Notes under the pieces: model-generated | Database searches by the model: none | What the model was told of the DNA's origin: nothing | Seen by the model: only the letters and a program-made list of their open reading frames with translations | DNA from: Insulibacter thermoxylanivorax | Lineage (GTDB): Bacteria > Bacillota > Bacilli > Paenibacillales > DA-C8 | Direction: 5' to 3' | Assembly (NCBI RefSeq): GCF_015472005.1 | Contig: NZ_BMAQ01000005.1 | Coordinates: 62,001 to 126,000 of the forward strand | Length of the DNA stretch: 64,000 nt | Part shown: positions 26,985-36,120 of the stretch, piece after piece | Numbering within the stretch: the first letter of the stretch is position 1 | How the letters are laid out: the number at the start of each line of letters is the position of its first letter | Translations under genes and position numbers: made by a program

Positions 26985-29900
26985 GTGAGTCAGCCTAAAC
27001 CGCAAGGCTCGATATGGACCGATGATCAATGGGCAGCGATCAGCGAGCGGGGCTCGAATCTGCTCGTGGCCGCCGCTGCGGGTTCCGGCAAGACCGCAGT
27101 CTTAGTCGAGCGGATCATCCGCCGGATCACGGATCCCGAGAACCCGGCGGATGTGGATCGCCTGCTTGTCGCAACATTCACCAAAGCCGCCGCCGACGAG
27201 ATGCGGCAGCGCATCCGCGAAGCCCTGGAGCAGCAGCTCTCGGAGCATCGCGGCAATGAGCATCTAGCACGGCAAATCGCCCTAATCAACAAGGCGCCGA
27301 TCAGCACGCTGCACGCCTTCTGTCTGGAAGTGGTGCAAACGTATTTCTATAAGATTCCGATCGATCCGGTGTTCCGCATCGCCAATGAGACGGAAGCTGA
27401 ACTTCTCAAACATGAAAGCTTAGAAGAATTGTTCGAAGATGAATATGCCAAGGAGGGCAATGAAGCCTTCCTCCGCCTGATCGACTGCTTTGGCGGCGAG
27501 CGCAGCGACGAACCGGTGATGCAGCTGGTGCTCAGGCTGTATGAATTCTCCCGCAGCCATCCGTGGCCGGATCATTGGCTTAAGGAGACGGCACAACGCT
27601 TCCACGGCTCATCGGAGTCGTCCAAGGGATTGTTCCAAGGAGTACTGCAAGAAGTACAGCAAGAACTCGAAGGATGCGTCGTATTGATCGAAGCGGCCCT
27701 TGATCTCTGCCGCAAACCCGGAGGTCCCGCGCCATATCATGAGGCGCTGCATGCCGATCTCGAGATGCTGCGCGCCTTGCTGGCAGCTTGCGAGTCGGGG
27801 GATTGGGACGTCATCAAGCAGGATCTGGACGCCTTTCAGTTCGGCAGGCTCAAAGCTTGCCGCGGCGCTGACTATGATCCCCGCTTGATCGAGGCTGCGA
27901 AAGAACTGCGCGATGATGTCAAGGATGCGGTCACGGGTCTCAAAGAAGAGTGGTTCCAACGCTCTGCTGATCATTACAGAGCGGAGCTCCTTATGCTCTC
28001 CCCCGTCGTAGACGTGCTGATCCGCCTCGTCCAGGAATTCGCTGCCCGCTATGCGTTGAAGAAGCAAGAGAAGGGGCTGGTCGACTTCAATGACCTGGAG
28101 CACTACTGCTTAGCGGTGCTGCGCGATCCGGCTTCTACGCCGGAGAGCCTAGTGCCTTCTGAGGTTGCGCTGCATTACCGCGAGCGTTTCGTGGAAGTGC
28201 TGCTCGATGAGTATCAGGACACGAACCGCGTGCAGGAGATGATCGTAGAGCTGATCTCGCGGGAGACGGGAAACCGCTTCATGGTCGGCGATGTGAAGCA
28301 GAGCATCTACCGCTTCCGCTTGGCGGAACCGGAGCTCTTCCTCGCGAAGTACAGGTCGTACCGTTCCGGCGAGGGCGGGCGGCGCATCGATCTGGCGATG
28401 AACTTCCGCAGCCGCCGGGAAGTCGTCGATGCGGTAAACTTCCTCTTCCGCCAGATCATGTACGAAAGCGCCGCTGAGATCGACTATGATGACAAAGCCG
28501 AGCTGCGCTATGGAGCCGCTTATTATGAGGAGGCGAATGCCGCTGCCCGCGTTATCGCTGCAAGCCCGGCATCCGGAGGCATGGATGAGGAAGAAGCAGC
28601 TAAGCAAGCGGCTGCTGAGATGGACGGAATGGATACTGCAGGAACCCAGGCGGGAATTTCTGACCATGCCGTAGAGGTGCTCATCGCCGATCGCAAAGAG
28701 CTGGAGGATGCGGGGCAGGATGAGGATGCGAACGGTACAGAAGAAGACGGAACAGGCATGACGCTGGAGGATGAGATCAGTGAGCTGGAAGCGGTGCAGG
28801 CAGAAGCCCGCATGATCGGCATGCGCATCGCGGAACTGCTGGGGCAGACAGGAAAGCCGCCGCATCTCGTCTATGATAAGGCAGCCAAATCCTACCGCCG
28901 GCCGACCTACCGGGATATCGTCATCCTGCTGCGGGCGACGCAGCACTGGGCGCCCGTGATCATCGAGGAACTGCGGATGATGGGGATCCCGGCGTATGCG
29001 GATCTAAACACGGGGTATTTCCAGGCGACAGAAGTTCAGGTCATGCTGTCCCTGCTTAAGGTGATCGATAACCCGCTGCAGGATATTCCGCTTGCGGGCG
29101 TGCTGCGTTCGCCGATCTACCGCTTCACGGCAGAGGACCTCGCTTGGATTCGCATTCACAGCCCGCGCACAGACTTCTACGAAGCGCTGAAGCGGGCTGC
29201 ATACGGCGATGAATATGCAGCAGATGCAGGAACTGCTGACGAAGAAGTGCCTGTATCCGTAGAAGATCCTGTATTCGCAGAAGATTCTGCAACTGCAGAA
29301 GAGGCTGATGCAGCTCATGCCCGGCAGGAGGATGCGGCTCGCGTCTCCATCGATCCTGCTCTGCGGGCCAGACTGCGCAGCTTCCTGGAACAGCTTGAAC
29401 GCTGGCGGACTGAAGCGCGCCAAGGTTCACTAGCGGATCTCATCTGGCGCATCTACCGCGAGACCGGCTACTATGATCTGGTCGGCGGTCTGCCCGGCGG
29501 GGCGCAGCGGCAGGCGAACCTGCGGGCGCTGTACGACCGGGCGCGGACCTATGAATCCACTTCCTTCCGCGGCCTGTTCCGCTTCCTGCGGTTCATCGAG
29601 CGGATGCAGGACAGCGGTGCAGATCTCGGCAGCGCCCGTGCCCTCGGCGAACAGGAAGACGTGGTGCGCATCATGTCGATCCACAAGAGCAAAGGGCTGG
29701 AGTTCCCGATCGTGTTCGTCGCCGGTCTGGCCAAGCCTTTCAATGAACAGGATCTGCGTCAGTCCTTCCTCTTGCATAAAGAGTGGGGACTGGGACCGAA
29801 GTTCATCGATCCCGAGCGGCGCATCAGCCTGCCGTCACTGCCTTGGCTCGTTGTCCGCCGCAGGCTGAAGGCTGAGATGCTGGCGGAAGAGATGCGCATC

Positions 29901-31103
29901 TTGTATGTGGCCTTAACCCGAGCCCGGGAGAAACTGATCCTCGTCGCCGCTTTCCGCGATCTGGAGAAGGAGAAGAGCAAATGGCAGCGGCTTGCTGCCG
30001 GCGCTGAGGACACCTTGACTTACCGGGCGGTGATGGAGGCAAGGTGCTATGCCGACTGGATCTTCCCGGCGCTTCTCCGCCATCCTGGGGTAAGGGATTC
30101 ACTGGGCATCGAAGCCGGAGAAATGCGGGAGATCACGCAAGATCCTTCCCGCTGGCTGGTGCATCAGGTGCCTGTTGACACGCTGCTGGAAGCGGCTGCT
30201 GCGGTCCCGACGCATACGCGGGAGGAACTGCTTGAGCTGATCAAGGACCCGCTCGGCACGGCAGACGGTGACATTTCTGCAACAAGATCTGCACCGCATG
30301 GAGGGGCAGAAGCAGCAGCGGACAGACAGCTCTTGACGTACCGCTTCGAGTGGAGCTATCCCCATAAGGAAGCCTCCTCCTTCTTGTCCAAGATCACGGT
30401 TACGGAGATCAAACGGCTTGCTGAACAGCAATTTCTCCAAGAAGAGTTGTTCGATGAAACCGGAGATATCGAACTGCTGGGCAGACGTGCTGCGGGACAC
30501 ATCGTCCTCACGGACCGGCCGGCCTTCATGGGCGAGACGGACCAGCTCACCGCACTCGAGCGGGGAACCGCCTACCATACGGTGATGCAGCATGTGCCGA
30601 TCGGTGAGCCCATCGATGCAGCAGTGATCGAAGAGCTTCTGCAGCGGCTCATCGATTTGGATCTCTTGACGCCGAAGCAGGCAGAAGCGGTGGATCCGGT
30701 TCAGGTGGCAGCTTTCTTCAACTCAGATCTGGGCTTGCGAATGGCACGTGCCGAACGCCTCTACCGCGAACAGCCATTCAGCTACCGATTGCCTGCGGGT
30801 GAGGTGTACCGCGAAGCTGAGGGGGAAGCCGCCGAGGAAGGCATCCTAATCCAAGGGGTTATCGACTGTTTGTTCGTAGAACCCGACGGCATCGTCCTGG
30901 TGGATTACAAGACGGACCGTGTCGCGGGCATCGGACCCGAACAGGCGGCGCAGCGTTACGATATTCAGATCGGTCTTTATGCGAGGGCGGTAGCGGATAT
31001 CTGGCGCAAACCGGTGAAGGAGACCTATCTCTATTTCTTCGATGGTCCTCATCTGCTTGATCGCAGCGCACTCTTGCATGCGAATCGGAAGCAGCTGGAT
31101 TGA
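26985..31103 (+). CDS. addA: Helicase-exonuclease AddAB, subunit AddA
   Basis: 1372 residues, about 140 more than in B. subtilis. UvrD-type helicase motifs include Walker A AAGSGKT at 31-37, Walker B LLDEYQDTNR near 405 and MSIHKSKGLEFPIVF. The C-terminal RecB-like nuclease has GIVLVDYKTDRV near 1300. The excess length is mainly two acidic Ala/Glu/Asp-rich insertions at about 525-600 and 742-788, probably disordered loops. The start is a GTG touching the addB stop. The enzyme loads RecA during break repair. Confidence 0.96.
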   Translation: MSQPKPQGSIWTDDQWAAISERGSNLLVAAAAGSGKTAVLVERIIRRITDPENPADVDRLLVATFTKAAADEMRQRIREALEQQLSEHRGNEHLARQIALINKAPISTLHAFCLEVVQTYFYKIPIDPVFRIANETEAELLKHESLEELFEDEYAKEGNEAFLRLIDCFGGERSDEPVMQLVLRLYEFSRSHPWPDHWLKETAQRFHGSSESSKGLFQGVLQEVQQELEGCVVLIEAALDLCRKPGGPAPYHEALHADLEMLRALLAACESGDWDVIKQDLDAFQFGRLKACRGADYDPRLIEAAKELRDDVKDAVTGLKEEWFQRSADHYRAELLMLSPVVDVLIRLVQEFAARYALKKQEKGLVDFNDLEHYCLAVLRDPASTPESLVPSEVALHYRERFVEVLLDEYQDTNRVQEMIVELISRETGNRFMVGDVKQSIYRFRLAEPELFLAKYRSYRSGEGGRRIDLAMNFRSRREVVDAVNFLFRQIMYESAAEIDYDDKAELRYGAAYYEEANAAARVIAASPASGGMDEEEAAKQAAAEMDGMDTAGTQAGISDHAVEVLIADRKELEDAGQDEDANGTEEDGTGMTLEDEISELEAVQAEARMIGMRIAELLGQTGKPPHLVYDKAAKSYRRPTYRDIVILLRATQHWAPVIIEELRMMGIPAYADLNTGYFQATEVQVMLSLLKVIDNPLQDIPLAGVLRSPIYRFTAEDLAWIRIHSPRTDFYEALKRAAYGDEYAADAGTADEEVPVSVEDPVFAEDSATAEEADAAHARQEDAARVSIDPALRARLRSFLEQLERWRTEARQGSLADLIWRIYRETGYYDLVGGLPGGAQRQANLRALYDRARTYESTSFRGLFRFLRFIERMQDSGADLGSARALGEQEDVVRIMSIHKSKGLEFPIVFVAGLAKPFNEQDLRQSFLLHKEWGLGPKFIDPERRISLPSLPWLVVRRRLKAEMLAEEMRILYVALTRAREKLILVAAFRDLEKEKSKWQRLAAGAEDTLTYRAVMEARCYADWIFPALLRHPGVRDSLGIEAGEMREITQDPSRWLVHQVPVDTLLEAAAAVPTHTREELLELIKDPLGTADGDISATRSAPHGGAEAAADRQLLTYRFEWSYPHKEASSFLSKITVTEIKRLAEQQFLQEELFDETGDIELLGRRAAGHIVLTDRPAFMGETDQLTALERGTAYHTVMQHVPIGEPIDAAVIEELLQRLIDLDLLTPKQAEAVDPVQVAAFFNSDLGLRMARAERLYREQPFSYRLPAGEVYREAEGEAAEEGILIQGVIDCLFVEPDGIVLVDYKTDRVAGIGPEQAAQRYDIQIGLYARAVADIWRKPVKETYLYFFDGPHLLDRSALLHANRKQLD

Positions 31104-31128
31104 TCGGTGGTCGAGGGGATCGATTTCA

Positions 31129-31158
31129 TTGGACTCAGGACAAAATATTCGTTATGAT
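31129..31158 (+). promoter_or_regulatory. Probable promoter of hinT
   Basis: TTGGAC at 31129-31134, an 18-base spacer and TATGAT at 31153-31158, about 39 bases before the hinT start. Confidence 0.5.
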
Positions 31159-31196
31159 TGAACAGAATAGATCTGTGAGAAGGGAAGGATCGAAGG

Positions 31197-31547
31197 ATGA
31201 GTGATTGCATTTTCTGTAAGATCGCAGCAGGCGAGATGCCGTCCAACAAGGTGTTAGAGACGGAGAACGTGCTGGTATTCCATGATATTGCACCCGCTGC
31301 GAAGGTGCACGTCCTCGTCATTCCGAAGAAGCATATCGCCAGCCTGAACGACATCACCGAAGAAGATGCATCCCTCATGGGAGAAGTGCTCTTAGCAGCC
31401 AAGCAAGCGGCTGAGACCCTGGGCATTGCAGACTCCGGATATAGAGTGATTAACAACATCGGTTCCGACGGCGGACAAGTCGTTCATCATATCCATTTCC
31501 ACGTGCTCGGCGGGGAGAAACTGGGTGCGCTCGTCGGCAACAGTTGA
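31197..31547 (+). CDS. hinT: Histidine triad (HIT) nucleotide-binding protein
   Basis: 116 residues. Zinc/start motif CIFCKIAAGE, conserved VFHDIAPAAKVHVLVIPKKHI, and the active-site histidine triad HIHFH near residue 98-103 followed by VLGG. HinT-type enzymes hydrolyse adenosine phosphoramidates; the cellular role in bacteria is not settled. The ribosome binding site is AAGGGAAGGA. The -35 box of the rpsU promoter overlaps its stop codon. In B. subtilis the hit gene lies elsewhere, so this position is a local arrangement. Confidence 0.92.
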   Translation: MSDCIFCKIAAGEMPSNKVLETENVLVFHDIAPAAKVHVLVIPKKHIASLNDITEEDASLMGEVLLAAKQAAETLGIADSGYRVINNIGSDGGQVVHHIHFHVLGGEKLGALVGNS

Positions 31548-31573
31548 CACTGTATTTTCGGATAACATATAAT
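31544..31573 (+). promoter_or_regulatory. Strong sigma-A promoter of rpsU-yqeY
   Basis: Perfect TTGACA (31544-31549), 18-base spacer and perfect TATAAT (31568-31573). The -35 box overlaps the hinT stop codon. Confidence 0.88.
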
Positions 31574-31631
31574 GTAGTTTGATAACCGCGTCAGCGTCTT
31601 GGACGGTCTGTTCCGGAGGGAGGGAAAACTG

Positions 31632-31805
31632 GTGTCTGAAACAAAAGTTCGCAAGAATGAGACGATAGATTCTGCACTTCGCCGCTTCAAACGAACGCTT
31701 GCTAGAGACGGTGTTTTGGCCGAAGTTAGAAAACGCAAGCATTATGAGAAACCCAGCGTTCGACGCAAGAAGAAATCTGAGGCTGCACGCAAGAGAAGAT
31801 ATTGA
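31632..31805 (+). CDS. rpsU: 30S ribosomal protein S21
   Basis: 57 residues, the usual length. Signature: [16 protein letters not shown], a basic middle and the tail [18 protein letters not shown] chose the GTG at 31632, because GGAGGGAGGG (31615-31624) is 7 bases upstream; an in-frame start at 31599 would put that site inside the gene. S21 contacts the 16S 3' end near the anti-Shine-Dalgarno sequence. It is co-transcribed with yqeY from a consensus promoter. Confidence 0.97.
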   Translation: MSETKVRKNETIDSALRRFKRTLARDGVLAEVRKRKHYEKPSVRRKKKSEAARKRRY

Positions 31806-31847
31806 TATTCCGTGCGTAAAGTTTGAACTTCGGGAGGATATTGAGCG

Positions 31848-32291
31848 ATGAATTTAACTGAACGTCTGAATGAAGATATGAAACAAGCGATGAAAAATAA
31901 GGACAAATTCCGTCTCTCCGTTATTCGGATGATTCGTTCTTCGATCAAGAATCTTGAGATCGAACAGAAGCGGACATTGGATGACGGCGAGGTGCTCGAT
32001 ATCCTGCAACGCGAAGTCAAACAGCGCAAAGATTCCCTCCAGGAATTCACGAAAGCAGGCCGTGATGATCTGGCTGCTGACGTGCAAGCGGAAGTCAACA
32101 TCATCAGCGAGTACTTGCCTGAACAGATGACGGAAGAAGAGATCAAAGCTGTTGTTCAGCAGACCATCCAAGAAGTCGGTGCTTCTTCCAAAGCTGATAT
32201 GGGCAAGGTGATGGGCGCTCTTATGCCCAAGGTGAAAGGGCGTGCCGACGGCCGCCTTGTTAATCAGATTGTGCAGCAATTTCTTCAATAA
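31848..32291 (+). CDS. yqeY: GatB/YqeY domain protein
   Basis: 147 residues. The start NLTERLNEDMKQAMKNKDK and the helical core are those of the YqeY family, which shares its fold with the tail of the amidotransferase subunit GatB. The end G-K-V-M-G-A-L-M-P-K-V-K-G-R-A-D-G is typical. It is proposed to bind tRNA or aid aminoacylation, but its function is not proven. It follows rpsU by 42 bases, as in B. subtilis, and is ended by a clear terminator. Confidence 0.93.
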   Translation: MNLTERLNEDMKQAMKNKDKFRLSVIRMIRSSIKNLEIEQKRTLDDGEVLDILQREVKQRKDSLQEFTKAGRDDLAADVQAEVNIISEYLPEQMTEEEIKAVVQQTIQEVGASSKADMGKVMGALMPKVKGRADGRLVNQIVQQFLQ

Positions 32292-32309
32292 TGAATAATG
32301 TACGCACTG

Positions 32310-32341
32310 AAGACTCCGTGCTTACCCGCCGGAGTCTTTTT
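32310..32341 (+). terminator. Terminator of rpsU-yqeY
   Basis: AAGACTCCG (32310-32318) pairs with CGGAGTCTT (32330-32338) around an 11-base loop, followed by a T-run to 32341. Confidence 0.87.
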
Positions 32342-32367
32342 GGTTCTTTTATGCACGATCAGATTAA

Positions 32368-32396
32368 TGAAACCTCCACCTGTATATTGACGTATT
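32368..32396 (+). promoter_or_regulatory. Sigma-W-like (ECF) promoter of nfeD-floA
   Basis: TGAAAC at 32368-32373, a 17-base spacer and CGTATT from 32391. This matches the sigma-W consensus TGAAAC-N16/17-CGTA. In B. subtilis the orthologous yqeZ-yqfA-yqfB operon is a known sigma-W target. It implies a leader of about 240 bases before the TTG start of nfeD. No other clear element is seen in the gene-free stretch 32397-32628. Confidence 0.65.
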
Positions 32397-32643
32397 AATG
32401 CATATCCTTACAGAAAACAACAAAGATCGCAAAAATAATATACAAAACGTGCATGTTGTGGCAGTATATTGCGATAAGATCAGGTCGCTATAAAGGTGAC
32501 AGAGCAGCAGATTGGATTGAATATCGAATACGCCACTAGCATATGGCAAAGTGTAACGATTCCATCGCATCGACCGCACGGCCGGATGCTGCTTCACCAA
32601 GTCTTTGCGAAGAGCAGCAGGGAGATCAAAGGAGGTATGTCAT

Positions 32644-34098
32644 TTGCGGCGCAAACCAAATCAATCTAAGGCAGCAGTTTCACATCGTTCGCGGGATCGA
32701 GGAGATCGGCGGGGGGCACTTATCAACTTGCTAATTCCATTGTGTGCCATGTTGGTCTTGTTCATCTTATCGCCGATCGTAGCAGATACCGCCCGGGCAG
32801 AGCCGAATGGTCAAGGGATCACTGCGGCGGAAACAAGCCCGAATCGGCTCGTCTATGTCGTGCCAGTGCATGATACGATCGATCATGGGATGAAGCAGTT
32901 TCTGGAACGAGCATTCCGGGAAGCTGAAGAAGTCGGTGCTCATTATGTTATTCTGGATATCGATACCTTCGGCGGCTATGTGGATGCTGCGATGAAAATC
33001 GGCCCGATGATCCAACGGCTGTCTGTTCCAACGGCGGCCTTCATTCACGGGCATGCCTTCTCAGCGGGAACGTACATCGCGCTCAGCGCGGATGAGATCA
33101 TCATGCAGGACGGTGCGGTGATCGGCGCGGCAGCCATGGTGGACAGCCAAGGAAACCGGATCACTGATTCTAAACAGATCTCGGCTTGGGTCACGGCGAT
33201 GCGTGCTGCGGCACAGCAAAGCGGACGAAATCCCCTGTATGCAGAAGGGATGGTTGATGATCAGATCATCGTAGAAGTGCCGGAGCTGGGCGTGACGTAT
33301 GGGAGAGGAGAATTGATCTCCTTCTCGGCGCAGGAGGCAGCGGCGGCGGGGTATGCGGAGCATATCACCAGGGGTCTAAACGGCGTTCTTGACTATCTTG
33401 GGGTTTCGGGGTATACGGTAGTGGAGATGGAGATGTCCATGGCGGAGAAGGCGGGACGCATCCTTACAAACCCTTATGTTCAGATCATTCTCTTGATTAT
33501 CGGGATCGCCGGGGTGATCACCGAGATGCTGGTGCCAGGTTTTGGAGTTCCGGGGATCCTCGGTATAGCAGGCTTTGCGCTCTATTTCTTCGGAAATTAT
33601 GCCTTCGGTTTTGCAGGTGTCGAGCATATCGCCCTATTCGTGGGGGGTCTCATCTTGATGCTGATCGAATTGTTCGTCCCGAGCTTCGGCGTACTCGGGG
33701 CCTTGGGCATCATCGCTCTGGGCAGCGGCGTCGTATTGTCTGCGAATAAGACGGGGCAGGCCTTGCAATCCTTGGGCATCGCTGTGCTCGCCGCTGCGGT
33801 GATCATCGTGATCGTCGTTAGGGTCTTCAAGCACCGCGGAATTTGGAATCGATTTATCTTAAGCGACAAACTGGACAAAGAGAGCGGCTATGTATCCAAT
33901 GTGGAGCAAACGGAGCTGCTTGGCGCAACTGGTGTGGCTTCCTCGGTGCTAAGACCGTCGGGAACGGCGGTCATCGATGGTCAAAAATACGACGTAGTCA
34001 CCAACGGCGAATTTATTCCTGCGAATACTCCGATTAAAGTCATCCATGTAGAGGGAATGAGGATAGTTGTTTCTGCATTGCAAGAGAATGAGGCATGA
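32644..34098 (+). CDS. NfeD family membrane protease-like protein (YqeZ type)
   Basis: 484 residues from a TTG at 32644, chosen because AAAGGAGG (32628-32635) is 8 bases upstream. A basic start is followed by a membrane or signal segment near 29-48, then a ClpP-class serine protease domain with Ser140 in GHAFSAGTYIAL. Several membrane segments follow (about 275-400), and a C-terminal OB-fold NfeD domain is near 430-484. NfeD proteins partner with flotillins in membrane organisation, and the next gene is floA. Substrates are unknown. The upstream sigma-W-like promoter suggests induction by envelope stress. Confidence 0.88.
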   Translation: MRRKPNQSKAAVSHRSRDRGDRRGALINLLIPLCAMLVLFILSPIVADTARAEPNGQGITAAETSPNRLVYVVPVHDTIDHGMKQFLERAFREAEEVGAHYVILDIDTFGGYVDAAMKIGPMIQRLSVPTAAFIHGHAFSAGTYIALSADEIIMQDGAVIGAAAMVDSQGNRITDSKQISAWVTAMRAAAQQSGRNPLYAEGMVDDQIIVEVPELGVTYGRGELISFSAQEAAAAGYAEHITRGLNGVLDYLGVSGYTVVEMEMSMAEKAGRILTNPYVQIILLIIGIAGVITEMLVPGFGVPGILGIAGFALYFFGNYAFGFAGVEHIALFVGGLILMLIELFVPSFGVLGALGIIALGSGVVLSANKTGQALQSLGIAVLAAAVIIVIVVRVFKHRGIWNRFILSDKLDKESGYVSNVEQTELLGATGVASSVLRPSGTAVIDGQKYDVVTNGEFIPANTPIKVIHVEGMRIVVSALQENEA

Positions 34099-34212
34099 TT
34101 TTCTTAAGCAATCTAAGCTCAATTAAGGGTATAATAACGGAACGGAATACATAGGTTGTATCTCGTCCGTCATTATATACTTTTCCGAAAAATGAAGGAG
34201 GTAATACTAAGC

Positions 34213-35202
34213 ATGATTGAGGTTATCTATTTGTTAATCATCGCGCTGGTGCTGGTTGTGTTCGTCGTATTTTTCAGCTTCGTTCCAGTGATGCTCTGGA
34301 TCTCTGCGCTGGCATCCGGAGTGCGTATCGGGATTATCACATTGGTTGCGATGCGTCTGAGAAGGGTCATCCCAAGCCGCATCGTCAACCCGATGATCAA
34401 GGCGACGAAAGCGGGTCTAGGTCTGTCGATTAACCAGTTGGAGAGCCATTACCTGGCTGGCGGCAACGTAGACCGCGTCGTCAATGCGCTGATCGCTGCA
34501 CAGCGTGCGAATATCCCGCTTGTCTTCGAGCGCGCGGCGGCTATTGACTTGGCAGGTCGTGATGTTCTGCAAGCCGTGCAGATGAGCGTTAATCCCAAAG
34601 TCATCGAAACCCCTGTTGTTTCCGCCGTGGCAAAGGACGGGATCGAAGTGAAGGTCGTTGCCCGGGTGACAGTGCGGGCCAATATCGACAGACTTGTCGG
34701 CGGTGCCGGCGAAGATACGATCATCGCGCGTGTCGGTGAAGGGATCGTCACGACGGTTGGTTCCTCGGAGAATCACAAACAAGTTCTGGAAAATCCCGAC
34801 GCGATCTCGCGTACCGTATTGGAGAAAGGCTTGGATGCGGGAACTGCCTTTGAGATCTTATCGATCGATATCGCTGATGTAGACGTAGGCCGCAACATCG
34901 GTGCCCAGCTGCAGACCGACCAAGCGGAAGCGGATAAGCGGATCGCTCAGGCGAAGGCGGAAGAACGCCGTGCAATGGCCGTTGCACAAGAGCAGGAGAT
35001 GAAGGCGCGTGTCGTCGAGATGCGGGCAAAAGTCGTGGAAGCCGAGTCCCAGGTGCCGCTGGCGATGGCCGATGCGCTGCGTGAGGGCAAGATCGGCGTC
35101 ATGGATTATATGAACCTGCAGAATATCCAATCGGATACGCAGATGCGCAGCTCGATCAGCCGCATGACCAATCCGGGTCAGTCTAACAACAAAGACGAGT
35201 AA
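34213..35202 (+). CDS. floA: Flotillin-like protein FloA
   Basis: 329 residues. A hydrophobic hairpin or membrane segment at about 3-30 is followed by the SPFH/PHB domain ([20 protein letters not shown] region) and the Ala/Glu-rich coiled-coil with [19 protein letters not shown]. The tail is short and polar. FloA scaffolds functional membrane microdomains and affects membrane fluidity and secretion. I chose the ATG at 34213, with AAGGAGG (34195-34201) 11 bases upstream; a start at 34156 would include that site. It probably shares the nfeD transcript, though TATAAT at 34130-34135 could add a local start. Confidence 0.95.
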   Translation: MIEVIYLLIIALVLVVFVVFFSFVPVMLWISALASGVRIGIITLVAMRLRRVIPSRIVNPMIKATKAGLGLSINQLESHYLAGGNVDRVVNALIAAQRANIPLVFERAAAIDLAGRDVLQAVQMSVNPKVIETPVVSAVAKDGIEVKVVARVTVRANIDRLVGGAGEDTIIARVGEGIVTTVGSSENHKQVLENPDAISRTVLEKGLDAGTAFEILSIDIADVDVGRNIGAQLQTDQAEADKRIAQAKAEERRAMAVAQEQEMKARVVEMRAKVVEAESQVPLAMADALREGKIGVMDYMNLQNIQSDTQMRSSISRMTNPGQSNNKDE

Positions 35203-35315
35203 ATAACAATTCGGCTATGACGAGATGAAGATGTTTTGAAACGGCAATGGTTTCGATCCTATCACGTCCCAACATGTCGATGACGAACGGAGTTCGTGCA
35301 GCGGCTGAACATCCT

Positions 35316-35349
35316 TCCCGCTGTGCCATGGGATGACATGGCTGCGGGA
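35316..35349 (+). other. Interrupted hairpin before the 209-residue gene
   Basis: TCCCGC (35316-35321) and GCCATG (35325-35330) pair with CATGGC (35337-35342) and GCGGGA (35344-35349). The stem ends right before the AAGGGAGG ribosome binding site and could modulate translation. No T-run follows, so it is not a usual terminator. Confidence 0.5.
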
Positions 35350-35366
35350 TGAAGGGAGGCTATGCG

Positions 35367-35996
35367 ATGCAAACGATCATAGCGATTATCATCTTGTTTT
35401 GGATATTCACTGCTTTAAACGGTGCACGTGGCAAGCAGCCCGGCCGCGGCCTGCAGCGTCCGCAGCAGAAGATCCCAGGCATGCCGCCATTTGGCGTTCC
35501 CAAACTGGATCTGCCGCCTGTGAAGCCGCTGGAACGAAGCGAAAGACCTGTGAGCCGCGAGGCGGAGGCAAGAAGCGGGGGCTCAGGCAGGCGGCAGGAG
35601 TCCAGCTTCGGCGATCCCGGTTACTCGGACTATCCCAGCTACTCAGAATATCCCAGCCGATCCGACTACTCTGATTATTCAGAGATGAGAACCCTGCGGG
35701 AAGCTTCGGAGATTCAACGGGATGACCGATCTCCTCGGATCACCCGATCCTCCCGGATCACCGAGGAGATGTCCGCCGCTCCCTATGCGGATGAGCTGGG
35801 AGATGATCTGGAGAGCTACAACTACGATCAGGATAATATCTCACTTTCATCAGTGAGTGGTGATATCTGGGACAACGAGCTTTCGCCGAACAGGTCTGTG
35901 CAGCAGGACATTCAGATCAAACCACAGCAGGTTGTCAGCGGCATCCTGTGGTCCGAGATCTTCGGACCGCCGAAAGCACGGAGAACTAGACGATAG
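35367..35996 (+). CDS. Membrane-anchored, Tyr/Ser/Asp-rich protein of unknown function
   Basis: 209 residues from the ATG at 35367, preceded by AAGGGAGG at 7 bases. One N-terminal membrane segment (QTIIAIIILFWIFTAL) is followed by a Pro/Arg/Lys-rich linker. A repetitive disordered region with SDYP, SEYP, SDYS units lies at about 90-112, then an acidic stretch (ADELGDDLESYNYD). The C-terminal motif VVSGILWSEIFGPPKARR looks like a conserved short functional element. It occupies the place of yqfB in the nfeD-floA operon, but I see no similarity. A strong terminator follows. Function unknown. Confidence 0.75.
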   Translation: MQTIIAIIILFWIFTALNGARGKQPGRGLQRPQQKIPGMPPFGVPKLDLPPVKPLERSERPVSREAEARSGGSGRRQESSFGDPGYSDYPSYSEYPSRSDYSDYSEMRTLREASEIQRDDRSPRITRSSRITEEMSAAPYADELGDDLESYNYDQDNISLSSVSGDIWDNELSPNRSVQQDIQIKPQQVVSGILWSEIFGPPKARRTRR

Positions 35997-36031
35997 GACG
36001 TTAGCAGCAATGTGAATATGCTTCGATACGC

Positions 36032-36080
36032 AAAATCCTGCATTACGCAGTAAAATTTCTGCATAATGCAGGATTTTTTT
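36032..36080 (+). terminator. Strong terminator of the nfeD-floA unit
   Basis: AAAATCCTGCATTA (36032-36045) pairs with TAATGCAGGATTTT (36064-36077), and the inner GCAG/CTGC extends the stem past one mismatch. The T-run reaches 36080. Confidence 0.88.
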
Positions 36081-36120
36081 GTCTGGACCGAGATCAGCAG
36101 CTTCATCCGTTCCACACTAC

